From: an uncultured Clostridia bacterium
GTDB taxonomy: Bacteria; Bacillota; Clostridia; Oscillospirales; CAG-272
Assembly: GCA_904501765.1 (NCBI GenBank)
Contig: CAJGCM010000039.1
Span: forward strand, 1 to 14,971
DNA length: 14,971 nt
Direction: 5' to 3'
Below, piece after piece: positions 8,449 to 14,971 of this stretch. A program made the translations under genes and the position numbers. Position 1 is the first letter of the stretch; each line of letters starts with the position of its first letter. A model generated the notes under the pieces. The model saw only the letters and a program-made list of their open reading frames with translations, was not told where the DNA came from and ran no database searches.

Positions 8449-9352
8449 CAAACTTAAGCTTGGACTGAAAAAAACCAAGGATGCGATTGTCGGCAAAATA
8501 GACAGTCTTTTCAAAATGTTCAGAAAGGTAGACGAGGACCTTTTTGAGGAATTAGAAGAGCTTCTCGTGTCAGCAGACGTGGGATTTACCACTACCGAGG
8601 AAATTCTTGAGGAGCTTCGCACTACTGTTATTGACAATAAAATTAAAGACCCCGAGGATGTAAAGAGTATTCTTTTTGGCATTCTTAAGAGAATGATAGG
8701 GGAGCATGAGCCACTTAATCTTACTACCAAGCCCTCAGTAATTCTTGTGGTTGGAGTAAACGGCGTTGGAAAAACGACATCTATCGGTAAGATTTCCAAG
8801 GAGCTTAAAAACCAAGGGAAAAAGGTTGTGGTTGCGGCAGCGGACACCTTCAGAGCGGCTGCGGCAGAACAGCTTACTGTGTGGTGCGAGAGAGCGGGTG
8901 TTGATATAGTCAAACAGAATGCGGGTGCAGACCCTGCGGCTGTTGTGTTCGACGCTATCAGTGCTGTTAAGAGCCGTAAAGCAGACGTTCTTATTATAGA
9001 CACCGCAGGAAGGCTTCACAATAAAAAGAATCTTATGGATGAGCTTGCCAAGATTGACAGAGTCATCACAAGAGAGCTTCCCGATTCTGCAAGAGAAACC
9101 CTTCTTGTTCTTGACGCTACAACAGGTCAGAATGCGGTAATGCAGGCGAAGGAATTCAAAACGGCAGCGCACCTTACGGGGCTTGTGCTTACAAAGCTTG
9201 ACGGAACTGCAAAGGGCGGTATTATACTTTCAATCAAGAAAGAGCTTGGAATACCCGTTAAATTCATAGGTGTTGGCGAGCAGATTGACGATATGAAGCC
9301 ATTTGATTCCGAGGATTTTGCATCTGCGCTTTTTGAAAGCCATAATAAATAA
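8435..9352 (+). CDS. ftsY: Signal recognition particle receptor FtsY
   Basis: FtsY is the membrane-associated SRP receptor GTPase. It binds Ffh through matching NG domains to deliver ribosomes making membrane proteins to the Sec translocon. The 305-residue protein is almost only the NG domain, as in Gram-positive bacteria; the long acidic A domain of E. coli is absent. A short basic, amphipathic N-terminus (MGFFDKLKLGLKKTK) may serve as a membrane-targeting helix. G-domain motifs are intact: P-loop GVNGVGKTT (107-115), DTFRAAAAEQL (137-147), DTAGR (189-193), TKLDG (253-257) and GVGEQIDDMKPF (279-290). The start at 8435 has AAGGAG seven bases upstream, inside smc, and overlaps the smc end by 14 bases, so translational coupling is likely. 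smc-ftsY is a common pair; the ylxM-ffh genes that can follow are not here. Confidence 0.97.
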   Translation: MGFFDKLKLGLKKTKDAIVGKIDSLFKMFRKVDEDLFEELEELLVSADVGFTTTEEILEELRTTVIDNKIKDPEDVKSILFGILKRMIGEHEPLNLTTKPSVILVVGVNGVGKTTSIGKISKELKNQGKKVVVAAADTFRAAAAEQLTVWCERAGVDIVKQNAGADPAAVVFDAISAVKSRKADVLIIDTAGRLHNKKNLMDELAKIDRVITRELPDSARETLLVLDATTGQNAVMQAKEFKTAAHLTGLVLTKLDGTAKGGIILSIKKELGIPVKFIGVGEQIDDMKPFDSEDFASALFESHNK

Positions 9353-9369
9353 GAAACAGGGAGCGATTT

Positions 9370-9657
9370 ATGTTAACAAGTAAGCAAAGAGCTTATCTTC
9401 GTTCTTTGGCAACAGACCTTGATACCATTTTTCAGATAGGAAAAGGCGGTATATCCGAAGAAACCTGTACTCAAATCAGCAATGCCCTTGAAGCGAGAGA
9501 GCTTATAAAGGCGCGAGTTCTTGATAATAGCGGATATACGGCGAAGGAGGCTGCTGCAGAAATAGCTGAGGCTATCGGTTGTGAGGTCGTTGCCTGCGTC
9601 GGGACAAAATTCGTTCTTTACAGAGCATCGACCAAAAAGAAAAAGATAGAGCTTTGA
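9370..9657 (+). CDS. yhbY: YhbY/YqeI-family RNA-binding protein (CRM domain)
   Basis: This 95-residue protein is a stand-alone CRM domain, the fold named after CRS1 and YhbY. It binds pre-50S ribosomal particles and is thought to help large-subunit assembly. Family features are the N-terminal LTSKQRAYLRSLA, the RNA-contacting loop FQIGKGGIS (about 21-29) that matches the GxxG-type loop, ELIKARVLDN in the middle strand, and the C-terminal GTKFVLYR (78-85). The tail is lysine-rich. AGGGAG is six bases before the ATG. It lies 17 bases after ftsY and one base before the nadD-yqeK gene. yhbY next to nadD is a standard Bacillota arrangement (yqeI-nadD in B. subtilis). The obgE gene that I recall preceding it in many Clostridia is not present here. 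Confidence 0.93.
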   Translation: MLTSKQRAYLRSLATDLDTIFQIGKGGISEETCTQISNALEARELIKARVLDNSGYTAKEAAAEIAEAIGCEVVACVGTKFVLYRASTKKKKIEL

Positions 9658-9658
9658 T

Positions 9659-10891
9659 ATGAATAAAAAGAAAATCGGAATATTCGGAGGGACCTTCAAC
9701 CCTCCTCACATCGGCCATATAGACGCCGCAAAGGCGTTTGTTAAAGCTATCAATCCGGATAAGCTTTTGATTGTTCCGTCCTATCTGCCGCCTCATAAAG
9801 CGGTAAACGAGGTGATAAGTCCTGAACAAAGACTTGCAATGTGCAGAATAGCTTTTCGAGGAATAGATGGGACGGAAATTTCCGATATTGAAATTTCAAG
9901 AGGAGGAAAAAGCTACACCTACATTACGCTAGAGGAGCTTTCCGACGGGAATACCGAGCTTTATTTTCTTGTGGGCACGGATATGTTTCTAACTCTTGAT
10001 GAGTGGCGTTTTCCCGAGAAGATTTTCTCCCTTGCCAAGATATATTTTGTAAGGCGGGAAAGCGACTGCGGGTTAGATGGTAAAATAGAAGAAAAGAAGC
10101 TTTTATACCGAGAAAAATTCGGTGCAGAGATAACCGAAATCAGAAAAAACGTTCTTCAGATGTCCTCATCTGATGTAAGAATCCTTATCAGCGAAGGGAA
10201 AGATGCAACAGAGCTTGTTACTTCTGAGGTTATGGAGTATATAGAAGGTCATAATCTTTATGGCGCATCTGACGAAAAAAAGCTGAGGGAGTTAAAAAAC
10301 AACGTTCGTCCTTTGATGTCAGAGAAGCGTTTTTTACATACGCTCTCTGTTGAAGAAACTGCAAAAGAGCTTGCTGAGCTTTTTATACCTGATAAAGTGT
10401 TTGATATAAGGGCAGCGGCAATTTTACACGACGTTACAAAGGAATTTGATTTAGACCGCCAGATTTCAATGCTGAACGAGGACGGCGTTGAGCTTACCGA
10501 GGGCGACCGTATGAGCCCTGGGGTGATTCATTCCTTCTCGGGAGCATCTTATATAAAAAGAAATTTTCATGAATTTAGCACACCTGAGATTCTTTCGGCG
10601 GTATTTAAGCATACCCTGGGAGATGGGGATATGTCACTGTTTGAAAAAATAATTTATTTATCCGATTATGCAGAAAAAACACGTGAATACGATTCCTGCA
10701 AAAGAGTAAGAAAATTCTTGTTTGAGGATATTCATAGCCTTGATTATCAAGGTAGATTAAAACGGCTTGATGATGCTTGTCTTATGGCGACTGACGGAAT
10801 AATAAATGCTATAAAAGCAGCGGGGCGTCCCTTAAACGAGCGAGTATATATTACCAGAAATTCTCTTCTCCAGAAAAAAATACAAATTTAA
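9659..10891 (+). CDS. nadD-yqeK: Fused nicotinate-nucleotide adenylyltransferase NadD and HD-domain hydrolase YqeK
   Basis: One uninterrupted 410-residue reading frame joins two proteins that are adjacent but separate in B. subtilis. The first part (about 1-202) is NadD, which adenylates nicotinate mononucleotide to deamido-NAD. It has the nucleotidyltransferase motif GGTFNPPHIGH (10-20), VGTDMFLTLDEW (about 105-116) and SSSDVRILISEG (169-180), the ISSTxIR-type motif. The second part (about 205-400) is a YqeK-type HD hydrolase. Metal ligands appear intact: H227, H257-D258, H291, H318 in HTLGDGDMS, and D336 in IIYLSDYAE. YqeK proteins split symmetrical Ap4A. The ATG at 9659 follows the yhbY stop by one base with only a weak ribosome site, suggesting coupled translation. 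No internal stop or frameshift is needed, and both halves look functional. The linker is short (about residues 198-210). Confidence 0.93.
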   Translation: MNKKKIGIFGGTFNPPHIGHIDAAKAFVKAINPDKLLIVPSYLPPHKAVNEVISPEQRLAMCRIAFRGIDGTEISDIEISRGGKSYTYITLEELSDGNTELYFLVGTDMFLTLDEWRFPEKIFSLAKIYFVRRESDCGLDGKIEEKKLLYREKFGAEITEIRKNVLQMSSSDVRILISEGKDATELVTSEVMEYIEGHNLYGASDEKKLRELKNNVRPLMSEKRFLHTLSVEETAKELAELFIPDKVFDIRAAAILHDVTKEFDLDRQISMLNEDGVELTEGDRMSPGVIHSFSGASYIKRNFHEFSTPEILSAVFKHTLGDGDMSLFEKIIYLSDYAEKTREYDSCKRVRKFLFEDIHSLDYQGRLKRLDDACLMATDGIINAIKAAGRPLNERVYITRNSLLQKKIQI

Positions 10892-10931
10892 ATTCTTATA
10901 TGCTTGCACAAACTAAACAAAAAAGATTTTT

Positions 10932-10935
10932 GGAG
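10932..10935 (+). promoter_or_regulatory. Ribosome binding site that sets the LCP gene start
   Basis: GGAG is seven bases before the ATG at 10943. The frame is open back to a TTG at 10904, but that start has no purine-rich site and would place charged residues before the hydrophobic N-terminus. The 51-base gap from nadD-yqeK shows no clear promoter or terminator. Confidence 0.65.
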
Positions 10936-10942
10936 TTTGCGC

Positions 10943-11947
10943 ATGAAGCTTATATTTAAACTTGTATTAATTATTATCGTTGTCATGCTGGCTTTACCGT
11001 CCTGTTCCGGAGCCATTGACCGCGTTATGAATCACACTTATGATAAGGGCGGTTTTGTGTTTTTAGTGGTAGGGTTTGATGATGCCGCAGAAAACACTGA
11101 CGTTCTTTTCACTGTAAACTATAATAAAAATGAAAATTCAATTAAAATAGCACAGATTCCCCGAGATACCTATTTCAATTTCGGCTCTTCTCAAAACAAA
11201 ATCAATCAGTTTTATGCTACTATGAGAGTGAAGGGGTATGATAAAAAGGAAGCACTCAAGAGGACCTCTGATGCTATATCGTCGGCTTTTGGCACAGAGT
11301 TTGACGGATTCCTTGGAATAACTACCAATACTTTCAAAAAAATTGTTGAAAGCATCGGTGGTGTGGATATCGAATTATCGTCCGATATGACCATAGCCAT
11401 TGATGGAGAGCCCACCTTAAGTCTGAAATCAGGTTCTAATCATATAAACGGCAATGAAGCTACCGTTTTCGTGCGTTACAGAAGTGGTTATGCAGGGCAG
11501 GACTTAGGGCGAATTGATGCTCAAAAAATATTTCTCGAAGCTCTTTTTCGAAAAATAACGTCGGGGATTTCGCTTCCATCAATTTTTTCGCTGGTAGCCG
11601 GAATACAGTCTGACGCAGTTACAGATGTGCAGATTATAGATATAGTTAAAATCGTTTTAGGTGGATTTAACAAGGAACGGGAGCTTACAAAATACTTTGT
11701 AACAGTACCGGGCGAGGCAATCCAGAGTGCCGGGGGGCTGTCATACTATGTTTTGCAGAAGTATTCGGCGGAAAAAATTGCAAGAAAATATATGTATGCG
11801 AATAAAGAATTTGACCCAGAAGGCAGATTTTGCAATTCCTCTGAGGTTGCTTTTGAAAACGTATATAGAGACAGTTCGGAAAATTATAAGGAATATAGCG
11901 ACGAAGATATTAAAGACATCAGAATATCGCTTACTAACAACAAGTAG
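10943..11947 (+). CDS. LytR-CpsA-Psr (LCP) family protein, membrane or lipid anchored
   Basis: LCP proteins transfer undecaprenyl-linked glycopolymers such as teichoic acids or capsule to peptidoglycan outside the cell. The 334-residue product has a hydrophobic N-terminus (about 3-18) ending LPSC, so it is either a membrane anchor or an atypical lipoprotein signal with C21 as the lipidated residue. The LCP domain shows FLVVGFDD (40-47), ENTDVLFTVNYN (50-61), IPRDTYF (72-78), KINQFYA (86-92), DGFLGI (121-126), GGVDIEL (139-145), and FVRYRSGYAGQDLGRIDAQ (166-184), which carries the Arg and Asp residues expected to hold the pyrophosphate. The acidic C-terminal tail is not distinctive. It sits between nadD-yqeK and rsfS; from memory an LCP gene in this place is common in Clostridia. 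The polymer it handles cannot be read from the sequence. Confidence 0.88.
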   Translation: MKLIFKLVLIIIVVMLALPSCSGAIDRVMNHTYDKGGFVFLVVGFDDAAENTDVLFTVNYNKNENSIKIAQIPRDTYFNFGSSQNKINQFYATMRVKGYDKKEALKRTSDAISSAFGTEFDGFLGITTNTFKKIVESIGGVDIELSSDMTIAIDGEPTLSLKSGSNHINGNEATVFVRYRSGYAGQDLGRIDAQKIFLEALFRKITSGISLPSIFSLVAGIQSDAVTDVQIIDIVKIVLGGFNKERELTKYFVTVPGEAIQSAGGLSYYVLQKYSAEKIARKYMYANKEFDPEGRFCNSSEVAFENVYRDSSENYKEYSDEDIKDIRISLTNNK

Positions 11948-11971
11948 AATAATTACTCATCGGAGGAAATT

Positions 11972-12382
11972 ATGACGGATAATGAAAGAACCGAAGAATT
12001 AAAAAACGCTGAACCTGTCGATTTGGCGCGGGCGGCGGTAAAACTTTTTCTTTCTAAAAAGGGAATTGACGTTAAAATGTACGACGTTTGTGAATATACC
12101 TCGGTTACCGACTATTACGTAAACGTAACAGCGCGTTCCTCGACTCACGTTGGCGCTTTGTCTGACGATTTAGTAGACGATTTTTCTAAAAAAGGCACAG
12201 ATGCTTTGAGAGTTGAAGGTAAGAGAGGCAATTCCTGGATACTGATTGACTTCGGTTCTCTCATTGTCAATGTTTTTGATTCCGAATCACGAAGCTTTTA
12301 TAATTTTGACAGACTCTTGCCCCAAGAAGCCGCAAGAGATATATCAGAAATAGCGGCTGAGGTTGATAAACAGTTCGAATAA
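11972..12382 (+). CDS. rsfS: Ribosomal silencing factor RsfS
   Basis: RsfS binds ribosomal protein uL14 on the 50S subunit and blocks joining with 30S, slowing translation under starvation. The 136-residue product has the compact RsfS fold (about 17-125). The motifs are the N-terminal helix LARAAVKLFLSKKGIDVKMYDV, read here as LARAAVKLF then IDVKMYDV, followed by TSVTDYYVNVTARSSTHVGAL, the central RVEGKRGNSWILIDFGS and FYNFDRLLP. Two usually conserved positions differ: the His of HVF or HIF is Asn (IVNVF), and the Trp that ends the FYxLExLW block is Leu. An extra acidic N-terminus of about 15 residues makes it slightly longer than the usual 105-120. GGAGG is five bases before the ATG. It lies 24 bases after the LCP gene and 22 before leuS. 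Confidence 0.93.
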   Translation: MTDNERTEELKNAEPVDLARAAVKLFLSKKGIDVKMYDVCEYTSVTDYYVNVTARSSTHVGALSDDLVDDFSKKGTDALRVEGKRGNSWILIDFGSLIVNVFDSESRSFYNFDRLLPQEAARDISEIAAEVDKQFE

Positions 12383-12390
12383 TTTTTTAA

Positions 12391-12395
12391 AAGGA
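12391..12395 (+). promoter_or_regulatory. Ribosome binding site that sets the leuS start
   Basis: AAGGA lies nine bases before the ATG at 12405. The frame is open upstream to 12363, inside rsfS, but LeuRS homology begins at LYNYKELEPKWQKAW, directly after the 12405 methionine. Confidence 0.65.
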
Positions 12396-12404
12396 AACAT
12401 AGAT

Positions 12405-14807
12405 ATGCTTTACAATTACAAAGAATTAGAGCCAAAATGGCAAAAGGCGTGGGACGAGGCTGATGCCTTCGCCGCAAAACAGGATTACACTCTTCCTAAG
12501 TATTACGCTTTGGTTGAGTTCCCTTATCCTTCGGGACAGGGACTTCACGTAGGGCACCCCCGTCCTTACACAGCTCTTGATATAGTTTCAAGAAAGAAGA
12601 GAATGCAGGGGTATAACGTGCTTTTCCCTATGGGCTGGGACGCTTTCGGTCTTCCTACTGAGAACTATGCTATAAAAAACAAGATACATCCTAAAATCGT
12701 TACCGAACGTAATGTTGCAAGATTCAAAGGACAGCTTAAGGCTCTCGGTCTTTCGTTCGACTGGAACAGAGAGATTAATACCACCGACCCCTCTTATTAC
12801 AAGTGGACTCAGTGGATTTTCCTTCAGCTCTTCAAAAAAGGACTTGCTTATAAGAAGAAAATGGCTGTTAATTTCTGCACATCTTGTAAGGTTGTTCTTG
12901 CTAACGAAGAGGTTGTTAACGGTGTTTGCGAAAGATGCGCATCTCCTGTTATAAGGAAGGTAAAGAGCCAGTGGATGCTCAAAATTACCGAATATGCCGA
13001 CAGACTTATATCCGACCTTGACGGACTTGACTACATAGAAAGAGTTAAGACTCAGCAGATAAACTGGATAGGCAAGTCTTACGGCGCAGAGATTGATTTT
13101 GAAACCACAGCAGGGGATAAGCTTCGTGTTTACACCACAAGATGCGACACCCTTTTCGGAGCTACCTATATGGTTATTGCTCCCGAGCACGCTTATATTG
13201 AAAAATGGCGTCCTCTCCTTAAAAACATTGAGGAAATTGAAGCTTATAAGGCAGAAGCAGCAAGAAAATCCGATTTTGAGAGAACCGAGCTTGTTAAGGA
13301 GAAAACAGGCGTTAAGCTCATAGGTGTAAACGCTATAAATCCTGCTACAGGAAAGGAAATTCCTATCTTTATTTCAGATTACGTGCTTTCCGGATACGGC
13401 ACAGGCGCAATTATGGCAGTTCCTGCGCACGACGACCGTGACTTTGACTTTGCTAAAAAGTTCGACCTTCCAATAGTTGAAGTAGTTGGCGGCGGTGACG
13501 TTCAGGAGAAAGCTTTTACCGACGTCGAAACAGGTAAGCTTATCAATTCCGGCTTCCTTAACGGTCTTGAGGTAGCAGAGGCGAAAGAGGCAATGATTAA
13601 GTATCTTGAAGAGCGCGGAATTGGGGAAAGAAAGGTAAACTTTAAGCTTCGTGACTGGGTATTCTCCCGCCAGAGATACTGGGGTGAACCTATTCCTCTT
13701 ATTGAATGTGAGAAATGCGGTTGGGTACCAATTCCCGAGTCAGAGCTTCCTCTTGAGCTTCCCGACGTTGAATCATACGAGCCTACCGAAAACGGTGAGT
13801 CCCCCCTGTCGCTTATCACAGATTGGGTAAATTGCAAATGCCCGGTTTGTGGCGGAGCAGCAAAGCGTGAAACAGACACGATGCCTCAGTGGGCAGGCTC
13901 TTCCTGGTATTTCCTTCGTTACTGCGACCCTCACAATAATGATGCGCTTGCATCTCCCGAGGCTCTTAAGTACTGGATGCCTGTAAACTGGTACAACGGC
14001 GGTATGGAGCATACCACACTCCACCTTCTTTATTCGAGATTCTGGTCAAAGTTCCTCTATGATATAGATATTCTTGACGAGAAAGAACCTTATCTTAAAA
14101 GAACAAGCCACGGTATGATTCTCGGTGAGAACGGTGAAAAAATGTCCAAGTCCCGCGGTAACGTAGTCAACCCCGATGATATCATTAATGATTACGGCGC
14201 AGATACTATGCGTCTTTACGAGATGTTCATAGGAGATTTTGAGCAGTCTGCTCCTTGGAATACACAATCCATTAAAGGGTGCAAGAGATTCTTGGAGAGA
14301 GTATTGAACCTTGTGGACATAGCTTCAGGCGAAGGCGTAACACCCGAGCTTGAAAAGCCTATGCATAAGCTTATCAAGAAGGTTACAAACGATATTGATA
14401 ATATGAGATTCAACACTGCTATAGCTGCAATGATGGCAATGGTGAATACCATTTACGATGCAGGCAAAATCACTAAATGTGAGCTTGTTACCTTTGCGAA
14501 GCTGCTTTCACCCTTCGCACCTCATATTTGCGAGGAAATAAATGCTCTTATGGGCAACACAAGCCTTATTTCTCTTGCTAAGTGGCCGGAATACGACGAG
14601 GCAAAGACGATTGACGATACGTTGGAGATGCCCGTACAGATAAACGGAAAGGTGCGCTCCACCGTTATGGTGCCGAGAACGGCTGACAATGACGCAATTC
14701 TTGGAATAGCTAAGGCTGACGAGAAAATATCTGCGGCCATCTTGGGAAAGAGCGTCGTTAAGGAAATAGTAGTTCCCGGTAAGATAATCAATATAGTGGT
14801 AAAATAA
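12405..14807 (+). CDS. leuS: Leucyl-tRNA synthetase
   Basis: LeuRS charges tRNA-Leu with leucine and hydrolyses mischarged products. The 800-residue protein is a class Ia synthetase of the bacterial type. The HIGH motif is HVGH (48-51) in YPSGQGLHVGHPRPYT, and the KMSKS motif is exact at 579-583. The CP1 editing domain is present, with the threonine-rich block TTRCDT (244-249; Pro is usual where C247 lies) and GTGAIMAVPAHDDRDFDFA. Cysteine pairs at C158/C161 with C175/C178 and at C435/C438 with C479/C482 look like two zinc sites. The tRNA-anticodon-binding helical region and a C-terminal domain (about 735-800) complete it. Length is slightly short for the family (about 800-870). It is 22 bases after rsfS, so there is no room for the T-box leader often found before leuS in Bacillota. 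It is the last gene of the block. Confidence 0.97.
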   Translation: MLYNYKELEPKWQKAWDEADAFAAKQDYTLPKYYALVEFPYPSGQGLHVGHPRPYTALDIVSRKKRMQGYNVLFPMGWDAFGLPTENYAIKNKIHPKIVTERNVARFKGQLKALGLSFDWNREINTTDPSYYKWTQWIFLQLFKKGLAYKKKMAVNFCTSCKVVLANEEVVNGVCERCASPVIRKVKSQWMLKITEYADRLISDLDGLDYIERVKTQQINWIGKSYGAEIDFETTAGDKLRVYTTRCDTLFGATYMVIAPEHAYIEKWRPLLKNIEEIEAYKAEAARKSDFERTELVKEKTGVKLIGVNAINPATGKEIPIFISDYVLSGYGTGAIMAVPAHDDRDFDFAKKFDLPIVEVVGGGDVQEKAFTDVETGKLINSGFLNGLEVAEAKEAMIKYLEERGIGERKVNFKLRDWVFSRQRYWGEPIPLIECEKCGWVPIPESELPLELPDVESYEPTENGESPLSLITDWVNCKCPVCGGAAKRETDTMPQWAGSSWYFLRYCDPHNNDALASPEALKYWMPVNWYNGGMEHTTLHLLYSRFWSKFLYDIDILDEKEPYLKRTSHGMILGENGEKMSKSRGNVVNPDDIINDYGADTMRLYEMFIGDFEQSAPWNTQSIKGCKRFLERVLNLVDIASGEGVTPELEKPMHKLIKKVTNDIDNMRFNTAIAAMMAMVNTIYDAGKITKCELVTFAKLLSPFAPHICEEINALMGNTSLISLAKWPEYDEAKTIDDTLEMPVQINGKVRSTVMVPRTADNDAILGIAKADEKISAAILGKSVVKEIVVPGKIINIVVK

Positions 14808-14841
14808 TTCTTAGAAATTCGGAAAATTAAAAAACAAAAAA

Positions 14842-14883
14842 GAGCGAGGATGCTTTATTGTCTTAAATAAAGTGTCTTCGCTC
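14842..14883. terminator. Long hairpin after leuS, likely transcription terminator, T-tract on - strand side
   Basis: Arms 14842-14858 and 14867-14883 pair over 17 bp with three G-T wobbles, leaving an eight-base loop (TGTCTTAA). The left side is preceded by an A-rich tract (about 14829-14841), which on the - strand becomes a T-tract right after the stem. On the + strand the stem is followed by ATATAAAAAC, with no T-run. It therefore fits a canonical intrinsic terminator for leftward transcription, and only a weak or factor-assisted one for leuS. It is the only hairpin of this kind I see in the window. Confidence 0.7.
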
Positions 14884-14933
14884 ATATAAAAACAACGTCG
14901 TTTAAAAAATAATAATTATTTTCAAAAAAAGTA

Positions 14934-14962
14934 TTGACAAAATTTAATCTTTGTGATATTAT
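14934..14962 (+). promoter_or_regulatory. Near-consensus sigma-A promoter facing right
   Basis: A perfect -35 box TTGACA (14934-14939) is followed after exactly 17 bases by TATTAT (14957-14962), one base from the TATAAT consensus. TG at 14954-14955, one base before the -10, makes it an extended -10 as well. The expected transcription start is near 14969, so the transcript and its gene lie outside the window. A-rich sequence just upstream (14901-14931) could act as an UP-like element. There are no visible operator repeats beyond weak AT palindromes. Confidence 0.82.
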
Positions 14963-14971
14963 ATAAAAGCT

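Larger units (their letters stand above)
14808..14971. other. AT-rich intergenic region at the right edge
   Basis: These 164 bases hold no open reading frame of note. They contain the hairpin at 14842-14883, an imperfect 14-base inverted repeat at 14890-14903, an AT-only 7-bp hairpin at 14906-14922 with a three-base loop, and the promoter at 14934-14962. The boundary separates the leuS-ending block from a new rightward transcription unit. Confidence 0.8.

Noticed and set aside
8428..9003. 191-codon open frame on the - strand opposite ftsY
   Set aside because: Serine- and leucine-rich low-complexity translation, a typical antisense shadow of the conserved FtsY GTPase sequence.
10892..10942. 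Possible internal promoter before the LCP gene
   Set aside because: TTGCAC at 10904 resembles a -35 box but no acceptable -10 lies 16-18 bases later.
12588..13190. 200-codon open frame on the - strand inside leuS
   Set aside because: It lies fully opposite a confident synthetase gene, its translation shows no domain-like pattern, and codon bias of the + strand gene explains the lack of stops.
14890..14903. Imperfect 14-base inverted repeat as a possible operator
   Set aside because: It has one mismatch, is short, and lies about 30 bases upstream of the -35 box in AT-rich DNA; not enough to call a regulator site.

Overview
The window is a stretch of core bacterial chromosome, and every gene lies on the + strand. 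Gene order, protein signatures and moderate G+C point to a Bacillota genome of class Clostridia, probably near the Oscillospirales/Ruminococcaceae (inference from sequence style only; no search was run). Purine-rich Shine-Dalgarno sites, one- to three-base gaps and a 14-base overlap show a tightly packed transcription unit. It holds eleven complete genes plus the 3' end of a twelfth. I found no phage, transposon, CRISPR array, tRNA or rRNA, and no gap over 300 bases without a gene.

Layout. (1) 1-2015: the 3' end of topA (zinc-ribbon tail of DNA topoisomerase I), then trmFO (folate/FAD-dependent tRNA U54 methyltransferase). (2) 2017-9352: plsX (phospholipid synthesis), rnc (RNase III), an Elp3-like radical SAM protein of unknown role, smc (chromosome condensation) and ftsY (SRP receptor). 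This is the familiar plsX-rnc-smc-ftsY block, but the acyl carrier protein gene often found between plsX and rnc is absent. (3) 9370-14807: yhbY (pre-50S RNA-binding protein), a fused nadD-yqeK gene (NAD synthesis plus an HD-domain nucleotide hydrolase), an LCP-family envelope protein, rsfS (ribosome silencing factor) and leuS (leucyl-tRNA synthetase). (4) 14808-14971: an AT-rich intergenic region with a 17-bp hairpin whose T-tract lies on the - strand side, and a near-consensus sigma-A promoter pointing right toward a gene outside the window.

Functional logic. Translation and RNA processing (trmFO, rnc, yhbY, rsfS, leuS), chromosome handling (topA, smc), and membrane or envelope growth (plsX, ftsY, LCP) sit in one co-directional block. 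Three clusters that are separate in Bacillus subtilis (topA-trmFO, plsX...ftsY, yqeI-nadD-yqeK-rsfS) are joined here, with no internal promoter or terminator that I can see.

I see no clear undescribed system. The points most worth a second look are the nadD-yqeK fusion, an Asp-to-Asn change at a catalytic acidic position of RNase III, the Elp3-like radical SAM gene lacking an acetyltransferase domain beside smc, the missing acpP, and the orientation of the 3' hairpin.
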